DNA from: Gimibacter soli
Lineage (GTDB): Bacteria; Pseudomonadota; Alphaproteobacteria; Sphingomonadales; Kordiimonadaceae
Direction: 5' to 3'
Length of the DNA: 64,000 bases
Assembly (NCBI RefSeq): GCF_028463845.1
Contig: NZ_CP116805.1
Coordinates: forward strand, 3,468,001 to 3,532,000
The position numbers and the translations under genes were made by a program. Shown in pieces: positions 46,484-54,096 of the stretch. Numbering within the stretch: the first letter of the stretch is position 1; each line of letters starts with the position of its first letter. The notes beneath the pieces are model-generated. The model did not search any database, had not been told where the DNA came from, and was given only the letters and a program-made list of their open reading frames with translations.

Positions 46484-46936
46484 TTAAGGGGCGAGGCCGA
46501 GCGCACCCGCAAACTCGCGGGGGCTTTCCACGCTCAGGATATAGCGCTTGCCGTCGCGGAGCTCAAAGAAAACGGCGGCGGCGGGATCGGTGACCAGCAC
46601 AAAGGCGGCCTTGCCGTCCTTCAGCCGGTAGGTGCCGACCTTCAGGTTCGGGAGCCCGGTGCCATTCAGCCGGAGCGACAGGCCAAGCGCTTCATCGTTT
46701 TCAAGATCAACCGGCCGGAAGGATTCGGGCAGGATTTCGGCCCGCGGCACGATCTGCTCATAGGGGAAAAGGCGGATATTCAACACCTTCTCGTCAACGA
46801 GATAGGCATGGCGCGTGCCATACTGGGCGAACAGCACCAGCGCAGCATAGAGAAGGGCCAAAGGCACCAGCACATAAAGCGACCACATCAGACTCGGCAC
46901 AAGATCGACGGCCGGGGCGGAAAAGGCGATTTTCAT
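46484..46936 (-). CDS. Hypothetical membrane-anchored PH-like protein
   Basis: 150 residues with one strong N-terminal helix (about residues 15-38) and a beta-rich domain starting AYLVDEKVLNIRLFPYEQIV, with RLNGTGLPNLKVGTYR and KRYILSVESPREFA. The final segment is typical of the bPH-like families (YILSVESPREF resembles the 'islS..dpe.F' motif of bacterial PH proteins). Function unknown. ATG 46936 follows AGG-type purines. Likely cotranscribed with the gene at 45986. Confidence 0.68.
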   Translation of the reverse strand: MKIAFSAPAVDLVPSLMWSLYVLVPLALLYAALVLFAQYGTRHAYLVDEKVLNIRLFPYEQIVPRAEILPESFRPVDLENDEALGLSLRLNGTGLPNLKVGTYRLKDGKAAFVLVTDPAAAVFFELRDGKRYILSVESPREFAGALGLAP

Positions 46937-46953
46937 TCTTAACCTCCATCCGA

Positions 46954-46983
46954 AAGGGTCCCGTGGGGGGTGACAGGACCCTT
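46954..46983 (-). terminator. Hairpin between 47051 gene and the PH-like pair
   Basis: AAGGGTCC (46954-46961) and GGACCCTT (46976-46983) form an 8-bp stem around a 14-base loop. On the minus strand TTCGG follows. It is a possible weak terminator for the gene ending at 47051 or a leader structure for the one starting at 46936. Confidence 0.4.
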
Positions 46984-47050
46984 GTTGGTGAAGATTACGG
47001 CATTTTTTGGCCAGAACAACCCTTGGGTGTTTTTTAGTCTATTTTAACGT

Positions 47051-47662
47051 TCATTTGCGCGCAGGACGAACCCATGGATGGTCGCTTTCAACATACAGCC
47101 AGCGCTGATGTTCGTCACATCCTTCAAAGGCCGGCAACCCCCAGGGACGATCATCGGCGGGCGGCACATAATCTTCGTCCGCTTCATTCTCGGCGCGGTA
47201 AGCACTGAGGTGGCCAAGCACCGCGCCACGTTCAGCGAAGGACCGAGGCACGTCAAAACCGAGCCGCGCCGAAAGCACCGGCCCAGTCGGAGCACCGAGC
47301 GCAGGGCCACATTCTATTTCGAAAAGATCTTTCGAATAATAGACCGCCACGCGGCTCGCCCAGAAATCGGGCCAGAACAGCATGACGGTGACAAGCGCGT
47401 GGTCTTCATCCCCATCATCGCGGGCTGACACCATATTCTGTCCGGCCTGCAACAGGTACCCGGCACACAGCGCCAGCGTTTCATTGGTCACATCCGGCCC
47501 TTCAACGAGCCAGTCGCTGCAGGAAATACGAAACGGCATGACCAGATCGTCGGGCTCGGGAAAATCGTCCTTGAACCCGTCGGCCCACCGGGCAAGGTGC
47601 CTCAGTTGCTGTGCTTGCGCACGCGCCTGCCGAAATCGCTTCAGCCGTTCAATGATCGCCAT
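47051..47662 (-). CDS. Hypothetical cytoplasmic protein
   Basis: About 203 residues from ATG 47662 (MAIIERLKRFRQ), with GGGGG upstream; another ATG four codons earlier is possible. The N-terminus is a basic helix (RQARAQAQQLRHLARWADGF), followed by a globular part with acidic C-terminus (YVPPADDRPWGLPAFEGCDE, then LYVESDHPWVRPARK). I do not recognise a family. No membrane segments or signal peptide. It stands in the gap between the hexosaminidase terminator and the PH-like genes. Confidence 0.6.
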   Translation of the reverse strand: MAIIERLKRFRQARAQAQQLRHLARWADGFKDDFPEPDDLVMPFRISCSDWLVEGPDVTNETLALCAGYLLQAGQNMVSARDDGDEDHALVTVMLFWPDFWASRVAVYYSKDLFEIECGPALGAPTGPVLSARLGFDVPRSFAERGAVLGHLSAYRAENEADEDYVPPADDRPWGLPAFEGCDEHQRWLYVESDHPWVRPARK

Positions 47663-47676
47663 AAGCCCCCACAAAT

Positions 47677-47716
47677 GAAGCCGCGCCCACCTGCCGGCAG
47701 CAGGGGACGCGGCTTC
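47677..47716 (-). terminator. Terminator of the hexosaminidase transcript
   Basis: GAAGCCGCG (47677-47685) and CGCGGCTTC (47708-47716) form a 9-bp stem, extended inside by CTGC/GCAG pairing. In the minus direction ATTTGTG follows. It lies 40 bases after the GH20 stop and so likely ends the sapC-halogenase-GH20 transcript. Confidence 0.65.
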
Positions 47717-47756
47717 GATAGTTTTAGCGCCACCAGACCAGTGCTGACAAGCGGGC

Positions 47757-50081
47757 CTAGTTCAAGAGTTCAACCTTGTGGATCGCCCAAAGCGGGTCAA
47801 AGCCCGGCCGGGTGAAGCGGAAGCACAGGGTGGCTTCCTCGCCCAGCGGCGCGATTTCGCCTTCGATGGTGGCAACACCGGTCTCGCCCGTGATGGGAGC
47901 GAGCGGCAGGGTAGCGACACGGTCGCCGCCACAGCCGGGCGCCATGACGATCAGCTCACCGCCCGGCGTTTCCTCCGGCTGCACTTCCACCGCTGCAATC
48001 CCCGAGGCGAGCTCGAAATTGAACGGCAGTTCCGAAACGCTGACGCGGATTTTGGTCACGCCTTCCAGATCGGCGTCTTCATAAAGCCAGCAGGGCTTCA
48101 TGATATCGATATTGAGGGGCACCCGCGTGCCACCAAGCGGACCATCGTCCTCGAGCCGCAGGCGCAACGCATTGTCGCAGTGCTTCAGGTCACCCCCCAT
48201 GCGGGTACGCAAGGAGGCAATGTCGAGCCCGAAGTCGCGCGGGGCGGCAATCGGCACACTGCCCGCAAAGGTCGCAGCCCGGAGCTTGCCTTCAAGCGGC
48301 AGGTCGAGCGGTGCGGTCACGGCCGGCGACGCCAGCGTCGGTGCGCTGCCGTCAAGCGTGTAGCGGATGTCGCCATACCCCAGCTGGTTTGCCACCGTCA
48401 CACTCACCCGATCGCCGTCGCGGTCCGCCGTGAAGGCAGGCGCAAAGCCGGTATCGGATACCCGGATACCCATGGCCTGCCAGCGGCCAAGCTGATCGAC
48501 AAGGCGCGGCAGGAAGGCCGAGAAATCACGCTTGCCTTCGTCGCTCCATGTCATTTCGGCGAGCGCTGCGATACGCGGGAAGACCGCGGTCTCCACGCGG
48601 TCATCGGTGCGCATATGCTCGCTCCATGTATTCGCCTGTGCGCCGAGGATATGATGGCGCTTGTCCGCCGCCAGTTCGGCCGGCACGGGCTCGAACTCAT
48701 AGACTGTTTTCAGTGACTGGGCGATCGGGCGGCCCGGCTGTTCGTCGGCGCGCTCGGTGGCGAGGAAATCGAAATACAGGGTCGGTGACGGGCTCATCAC
48801 CACATCATGGCCGTGGCTGGCGGCCTCCAGCCCGCCTTCGGTGCCGCGCCACGACATGACGGTCGCGTTTTCCGAAAGCCCGCCTTCAAGGATTTCATCC
48901 CAGCCGATCAGGATACGACCGTGCGAGGACAGCCATTTATCCAGCCGTTCAACGAAGTAGCCCTGCAGGGCTTCCTCATCCGTCAGGCCTTTTTCCTTGA
49001 TGAAGGCCTGCACGCCGGGGCTCGCCTTCCACTGGTCCTTCACGGCCTCGTCGCCGCCGATATGGACATAGCGGCCGGGGAACAGATCAACAATTTCAGT
49101 GAGCACGCCTTCAAGGAAAGTGAAGGTCGGCTCATAGGGATTGAAAAGCGTTGTATAGACGCCCCATTCGGAGCCCGCATGGGTCGGCGCCGTTACGCCC
49201 GGAATGTCGTTCACCGCCAGTTCGGGATAGGCCGCAATCGGGGTTGTGGCATGGCCGGGTACTTCGATCTCGGGTACAATGGTGATCGCGCGTTCGGCGG
49301 CATAGGCCACGACTTCGCGGATTTCATCCTGCGTATAGAAACCACCATAGAGGCGCGGCTTGCCGGTTGCGGGGTCGATATCTTCCGCCGCTGCCCGGCC
49401 CGCCGGCACCCGCCACGCGCCAACCTCGGTCAGTTTCGGATAGCCCTTGATCTCGATCCGCCAGCCCTGATCATCGACCAGATGCCAGTGGAAGGTGTTG
49501 AGCTTCAGGAGCGCCATCTGGTCGAGCAGCTTTTTGACAAAATCCTTGCCGCGGAAATGACGGGCTTCATCGAGCATCAGGCCGCGCCAGCCAAAGCGCG
49601 GGGCATCTTCGATGGTCAGGGCTTTCAGCCGCACCCCGGCCGGGGCGGGCTCATGGCCCAGCAGTTCAAGGAAGCTGACGCCACCATAAAGAAGCCCGGC
49701 ATCGGTCGAAGCCTCGATGGTGACACCATCGCCCGAGACAATCAGGCGGTAGGCTTCCGCCGCCATGCCGTCTCGGCGCACGAAGCGCACCGCGCCTTCA
49801 GTGCCGGCGGTGAGGGAGATACCAGCCAGCTTCTCAGCATAGGTGGCGACGAAGGCCGCAGCCTTTGCCGCCACCTCGTCGCCCGCTGCCACAGCGATCC
49901 CTGCCTTCGGGGGCAGGACGAAAAAGCCCTCTTCCGCGAACTGCAGCAGGCCCGGCGTCGGCAACACCGAAACCGGCACATCAAGGGGCGCTGCCCCCTT
50001 CGCTGCCTCGTCAGTCTGATTGCCACAGCCCCACAGCATCAGTGCCGCCACCGCGCCGCCGATCCATTTGCCTGCCTTCAT
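47757..50081 (-). CDS. Beta-N-acetylhexosaminidase, GH20, lipoprotein
   Basis: A 774-residue lipoprotein. The signal ends in LWGC (C19), and an N-terminal GH20b domain is followed by the catalytic TIM barrel: RGLMLDEARHFRGKDFVK, NTFHWHLVDDQGWRIEIKGY, the catalytic pair HIGGDEA (D344-E345), then GWDEILEGGL. The C-terminal 200 residues are beta-rich (chitobiase C-terminal/FN3-like with YTLDGSAPT). It would remove terminal GlcNAc from chito-oligomers or glycans at the cell surface or periplasm. The ATG at 50081 has GGGGGAGCG upstream. It is the last gene of the sapC-halogenase block. Confidence 0.93.
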   Translation of the reverse strand: MKAGKWIGGAVAALMLWGCGNQTDEAAKGAAPLDVPVSVLPTPGLLQFAEEGFFVLPPKAGIAVAAGDEVAAKAAAFVATYAEKLAGISLTAGTEGAVRFVRRDGMAAEAYRLIVSGDGVTIEASTDAGLLYGGVSFLELLGHEPAPAGVRLKALTIEDAPRFGWRGLMLDEARHFRGKDFVKKLLDQMALLKLNTFHWHLVDDQGWRIEIKGYPKLTEVGAWRVPAGRAAAEDIDPATGKPRLYGGFYTQDEIREVVAYAAERAITIVPEIEVPGHATTPIAAYPELAVNDIPGVTAPTHAGSEWGVYTTLFNPYEPTFTFLEGVLTEIVDLFPGRYVHIGGDEAVKDQWKASPGVQAFIKEKGLTDEEALQGYFVERLDKWLSSHGRILIGWDEILEGGLSENATVMSWRGTEGGLEAASHGHDVVMSPSPTLYFDFLATERADEQPGRPIAQSLKTVYEFEPVPAELAADKRHHILGAQANTWSEHMRTDDRVETAVFPRIAALAEMTWSDEGKRDFSAFLPRLVDQLGRWQAMGIRVSDTGFAPAFTADRDGDRVSVTVANQLGYGDIRYTLDGSAPTLASPAVTAPLDLPLEGKLRAATFAGSVPIAAPRDFGLDIASLRTRMGGDLKHCDNALRLRLEDDGPLGGTRVPLNIDIMKPCWLYEDADLEGVTKIRVSVSELPFNFELASGIAAVEVQPEETPGGELIVMAPGCGGDRVATLPLAPITGETGVATIEGEIAPLGEEATLCFRFTRPGFDPLWAIHKVELLN

Positions 50082-50206
50082 CGTCGCTCCCCCTTCTTGT
50101 TCAATCTTTGCCGGGAAAAATCGGCGGAGCTTCATCCGAAGCTCCGCCCAGTTCCCCAATATCAGCCGGAGAAATCGAACCGGCCGATCCCTGATGGCGC
50201 CAGGCA

Positions 50207-51718
50207 TCACATATGCAGCTGGCGCAGATAATCTCCGTGTGGTGCCGTGTTTTTCACCGCCATGTCGCCCATGCGGGCGAGATCGGCAAAAATGGCTTCG
50301 GTCTCGGCCGGATCGGCGCGGGTCCAGAGGTCCGGCCGGTGGTCCATGCCATAAAGGATGTATCGGTAATTCTCGTCCGTGAAGATGGTCGAGAAGCTGC
50401 CCGAAAGATCGGAAAATTCGCAGATTTTGCGCCGCCATGCCTCAAGCTGTGCTTTCAGCCACGGGGTATGGTCAACCGTGGCAGGGGCGGCGCGCCAGAA
50501 GTCGCTGTCATCGCGGTCGGTGAGGCAATAATGCAGCACGATGAACTGCTTCAGGTCCTGATAATAGCCGCGCATCAGGCGGTTGAAGCTGTCGCGCACC
50601 GACTGGTCCGGCGCCCCGGAAAGGTGGGTTCCCATCAGCCCTGCGGCCAGATTGATGAGGTGCAGGCCGGTCGATTCCAGCGGTTCGATAAAGCCGCCGG
50701 CAAGCCCGGTGGCGATGCAGTTGCCGACCCAGAATTCGCGGCGGCAGCCCACCTTCATGTCAAGGTGGGTGCATTTCAGCACCTTGGCCTCAGGCCCGAG
50801 GAAGGCGCGAAGCTCGGCCTCCGCTTCCTCGGGGGTCAGGCGGTTGCCGTCATAGACATAGCCCGTGCCCTGCCGGTTCACGAGATCGATCTGCCAAGCC
50901 CAGCCGTTCGTCAGCGCGGTTGCCGTTGTATAGGGTTTCGGCGCCTCGCCGGGGGCCAGTTCCCGCTGCAGCGCGACGGCGCGGTTGCACGGGAGGGCGT
51001 CTTCGAAACTTTCCCAATTGTCGGCCTTCAGCCGGTCGATCAGCAGGCCGCGGAAGCCGGTGCAGTCGACAAAGATATCGCCTTCGAACCGGTCGCCGTC
51101 GTTTGTCACCACCGCCTTGATCGTCGCCCCGTCGCAGTCAACATCGGCGACGGTGGCTTCCACATGGCGCACGCCGGCCTCGATCGCCTTGCGGCGCAGG
51201 AAGCGCGCCATCAGGGTCGCGTCGATATGATAGCCATAGGGCACCACGCCCTGATAGGCACGGGATGTCATGGTCTTCGGCCCGTGGCGCGCTTTCATGA
51301 GGGGGGCGGAAAGGCTCACCCCCTCGTCATAGCGCTCCGCCCCTGCCCGCTCGCTCGTCAGCCACTGGCTCGAGATATCGAGCGTGCGACCGAGCGGCTG
51401 GTGCTCGAACGGGTGAAAATATTCGTGGGGTCGGCCGTCCACCGGCTTCATCCAGTTGCGGAACAGGATGCCAAGCTTGAAGGCGCCGTTTGTTTCCTTC
51501 AGAAGCTCGGCTTCATCAAGCCCCATCTGGGCGAAGAAGAATCGCACGCTGTGCACGGTCGCCTCGCCCACGCCGATGATGCCGATATCCGGGCTTTCGA
51601 TCACCGTGATATCCATGTGGCGACCGGCGAGATTGAAACGGCGGTTGAGGTAGATGGCAGTCATCCAGCCGGCCGAGCCGCCGCCCACAATCACCATCGA
51701 TTTGCGTGCTTCTGCCAT
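50207..51718 (-). CDS. FAD-dependent tryptophan halogenase-like protein, copy A
   Basis: A 503-residue flavoprotein of the tryptophan halogenase family. FAD motif VGGGSAGW (residues 11-18), GVGEATVHSVR, the lysine of AFKLGILFRNW in the position of the catalytic lysine, NGWAWQIDL (WxWxI of halogenases but with D in place of the final P) and GFIEPLESTGLHLI. Members in TonB-receptor carbohydrate clusters are common in Caulobacter, Xanthomonas and marine gammaproteobacteria and have no proven halogenase activity. Stops 125 bases before GH20. The next copy upstream ends nine bases away. Confidence 0.86.
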   Translation of the reverse strand: MAEARKSMVIVGGGSAGWMTAIYLNRRFNLAGRHMDITVIESPDIGIIGVGEATVHSVRFFFAQMGLDEAELLKETNGAFKLGILFRNWMKPVDGRPHEYFHPFEHQPLGRTLDISSQWLTSERAGAERYDEGVSLSAPLMKARHGPKTMTSRAYQGVVPYGYHIDATLMARFLRRKAIEAGVRHVEATVADVDCDGATIKAVVTNDGDRFEGDIFVDCTGFRGLLIDRLKADNWESFEDALPCNRAVALQRELAPGEAPKPYTTATALTNGWAWQIDLVNRQGTGYVYDGNRLTPEEAEAELRAFLGPEAKVLKCTHLDMKVGCRREFWVGNCIATGLAGGFIEPLESTGLHLINLAAGLMGTHLSGAPDQSVRDSFNRLMRGYYQDLKQFIVLHYCLTDRDDSDFWRAAPATVDHTPWLKAQLEAWRRKICEFSDLSGSFSTIFTDENYRYILYGMDHRPDLWTRADPAETEAIFADLARMGDMAVKNTAPHGDYLRQLHM

Positions 51719-51727
51719 CCCTATCCC

Positions 51728-53299
51728 TTAAATCGTTTGCAGGCCGTAGCGCTTGATGCGGGCGATAAGCTCGCGGTGCGGCAGCAGCTCCCCGCAAAGT
51801 TCCCGCGCCTCGCGGCCGATGTCATCGAACAGACGGCGGGCAGCATCCGGCTCGCCGTAGCGCCCGGCCAGCGGCGCCATGTCGGTCCCGAACTCCATGC
51901 CGTAAAGGACATAGAGATAATTCTCGAGATTGAAGATCTCGTACCGGGTTGCGAAGTCGTATGCCGTCGGCGGCTGGTGGCGCCAGACGGCCAGTTGCTC
52001 AGCCAAACGCTCGGGGATGCCATCCGCCCGCCGGTTATCCTGCCAGAAGTCGCTGTCCGTGCGCTTCGTGAGGCAATAATGCAGCTTGATGAAATCGATC
52101 ACCCGGTCCCAGCCATAGCGGACCCGCTCGTTGAAGCGATTGGCGACCGCATCCATCGCCGCGCGGGTGGCCGGCATCTGCTCGGCCAGCATGCGGGCGG
52201 TGACGTCATAGACAAGAATGCCGGTGGCTTCGAGCGGCTCCACAAAGCCTTGCGACAGGCCGATGGCCACGCAGTTGCGCTGCCAGAACCGTTCCCGCAT
52301 GCCGATCCGCATGGGGATACGGCGCGGGGTCGCCTCATCCGCGAGCTTGCCGATCGTCGGGCGCAAATATTCGCGGAACGCTGCTTCGGCCGTTTCATGG
52401 CTCGTGTGCGCTGAGGAATAAACGTAACCAGTGCCGCGCCGGTCCGGCAGGCCGATGTCCCACACCCAGCCCGCGTCCAGTGCGGTCGCATGGGTACAGG
52501 ACGGCAGCGGCGCATCGGGGCTGGTGTAGGGCACCTGCACGGCGAGCGCATGGTCGCAGAAAAGCACATCGCTTTTGGGCACGAAGCCGACGCCCATTGC
52601 CCCTTCGATAAGCTTTGCGGAAAAGCCGGTGCAATCGACGAAAAGATCAGCCTCAACCCGCCCGGCCCGGTCCGTTTCCACCGCCGCGATATCGCCGCCC
52701 TCGGCCATTTCAACGCCGGTGACGTTGGCAAGGATATGCTTCACACCGAGCTTCCCGGTCGCATGCCGCATCAGGAAAGCAGCAAGCTTCGGTGCGTCCA
52801 GATGATAGGCATAATTGGTGATGCCTTCATATTCGGGCTGGGTCATCAGCTTGGGGCCAAGGTGCCGGTCGATGACCTGCCCCTGGACCGAAACGGCATC
52901 CACATAGCTTTTGTCGCCCGCCGCCCCCATCAGCCAGTAAGGCGTGGGGTCAAGGCCGTCCATTGCCGGAAAGTCGAACACATGATGGTAGGCGCGCGCC
53001 GGGTGGCTGCCGGGACTGTGGACCCAGTCCACAAAGCGGATCGACTGTTTGAAGGTGGCATCGCATTCGCGGATGAAATCGGCTTCGCGGATACCAAGAT
53101 GCTTCAATGTCTGGCGGAAGGCGGGCACGGTGCCTTCGCCAACGCCGATGATCGGGATATCGGGGGATTCGAGAAGCGTAACGGCGACACCCTCGGGGTC
53201 TGTCGCCCGAAGGCGGCGGGCAAGGTGACTGGCTGCAAGCCAGCCGGCAGTCCCGCCGCCGACGATCAGGATATGGCGGATATGGCCATCAGGCCGCAT
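51728..53299 (-). CDS. FAD-dependent tryptophan halogenase-like protein, copy B
   Basis: A 523-residue protein, a diverged paralog of copy A: VGGGTAGWLAASHLARR, GVGEGTVPAFRQTLKHLGI, ATFKQSIRFVDW (lysine), AGWVWDIGLPDRRGTGYVYS (WxWxI then G) and GFVEPLEATGILVY. The start at 53299 overlaps the sapC stop by 11 bases, which makes translational coupling likely; the longer frame to 53359 lies inside sapC. The loss of P in WxWxIP in both copies suggests a redox role other than classical Trp halogenation, but that is inference. Confidence 0.86.
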   Translation of the reverse strand: MRPDGHIRHILIVGGGTAGWLAASHLARRLRATDPEGVAVTLLESPDIPIIGVGEGTVPAFRQTLKHLGIREADFIRECDATFKQSIRFVDWVHSPGSHPARAYHHVFDFPAMDGLDPTPYWLMGAAGDKSYVDAVSVQGQVIDRHLGPKLMTQPEYEGITNYAYHLDAPKLAAFLMRHATGKLGVKHILANVTGVEMAEGGDIAAVETDRAGRVEADLFVDCTGFSAKLIEGAMGVGFVPKSDVLFCDHALAVQVPYTSPDAPLPSCTHATALDAGWVWDIGLPDRRGTGYVYSSAHTSHETAEAAFREYLRPTIGKLADEATPRRIPMRIGMRERFWQRNCVAIGLSQGFVEPLEATGILVYDVTARMLAEQMPATRAAMDAVANRFNERVRYGWDRVIDFIKLHYCLTKRTDSDFWQDNRRADGIPERLAEQLAVWRHQPPTAYDFATRYEIFNLENYLYVLYGMEFGTDMAPLAGRYGEPDAARRLFDDIGREARELCGELLPHRELIARIKRYGLQTI

Positions 53300-53993
53300 T
53301 ACGCCCCGCCTTGAGGGAAGCCAGTCGGCGCACCTGCTGCAGCGAGAAGAGATGCGCATAGATGACCGGCAGGATGCCGCGCTGGCGAAGATCGAGGAAC
53401 TTGTCTTCCGCCAGTGCGTTCACTTTGGATTCGTCGATCAGATAGATGCCATCCAGCTGGATGCGCTGGCCTTTCACATCAACGCCGAGGCTTTTTTGCA
53501 CGAAGAGATCAAGGTCGACAAAAAGCTTGATGATGCTGTTGGTGATCATGTCCTGCTCGACATAGCTTTGCAGGCCCTGCTTGCGCATCTGGAGATAGTC
53601 GGTTTCCTGACCATTCTCGAACAGTGCGTCGCCGTCTTCGCTGATCAGCGGGCTCGCGTCATCGATGCCATAGACCAGACGGCCCGTACCATCTTCAAGA
53701 TTCACAAGCTTGAAGGGCATGTTCATGACGATTCGCGGCACATAGACATCGGCCCAGCCATCGGGACCGGCGAAAAGGTTTTCCTTGCTCTCGAGCCCGA
53801 GCAGGGCAACGGCCTGAAACTGTCCGGTTTCGCCGTTCTTCACAAAAACGACAGGCATATCAGCGGCTGCGGCCGGAATTTCCTGGATCACAAGCGGCAG
53901 AATCTGGCTGTCCAAAATCACTGCGGAACGCGGGTCCTTGACCTTGATCTTGTCGTGGACGGTGGCCTGCAGGGGCACAATATTGATAGTCAT
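53289..53993 (-). CDS. SapC family protein
   Basis: A 234-residue soluble protein of the SapC family. The family is named from Campylobacter S-layer genes; in alpha- and gammaproteobacteria it accompanies TonB receptors and tryptophan-halogenase-like genes. Visible: PLVIQEIPAAAADMPVVFVK, FQAVALLGLESKENLFAG, WDVYVPR-like WADVYVPRIVMNMPF and a C-terminal DKFLDLRQRGILPVIYAHL. No signal peptide. Biochemical role unknown. It follows a strong terminator downstream of the TonB receptor and starts the sapC-halogenase-GH20 transcript or continues it at reduced level. Confidence 0.88.
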   Translation of the reverse strand: MTINIVPLQATVHDKIKVKDPRSAVILDSQILPLVIQEIPAAAADMPVVFVKNGETGQFQAVALLGLESKENLFAGPDGWADVYVPRIVMNMPFKLVNLEDGTGRLVYGIDDASPLISEDGDALFENGQETDYLQMRKQGLQSYVEQDMITNSIIKLFVDLDLFVQKSLGVDVKGQRIQLDGIYLIDESKVNALAEDKFLDLRQRGILPVIYAHLFSLQQVRRLASLKAGRNAA

Positions 53994-54048
53994 GGTGTCT
54001 CCTTTACCTCGAATGCCGTATTGGTAAAGCTTTGCCCGCTACAGTCCA

Positions 54049-54076
54049 GAAAAAGGGGAACGTATTCCCCTTTTTC
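54049..54076. terminator. Strong hairpin (terminator/attenuator) between TonB receptor and sapC
   Basis: GAAAAAGGGGAA (54049-54060) and TTCCCCTTTTTC (54065-54076) make a perfect 12-bp stem with a CGTA loop. The A-tract/U-tract is part of the stem on either strand. It lies 21 bases after the receptor stop. It probably lets the receptor be made in excess over the downstream sapC block. Confidence 0.85.
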
Positions 54077-54096
54077 TTTGCTTACATGGTTAACAA

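Noticed and set aside
50213-52414. A 733-codon plus-strand frame across the halogenase-like genes
   Set aside because: Antisense shadow of two conserved flavoprotein genes.
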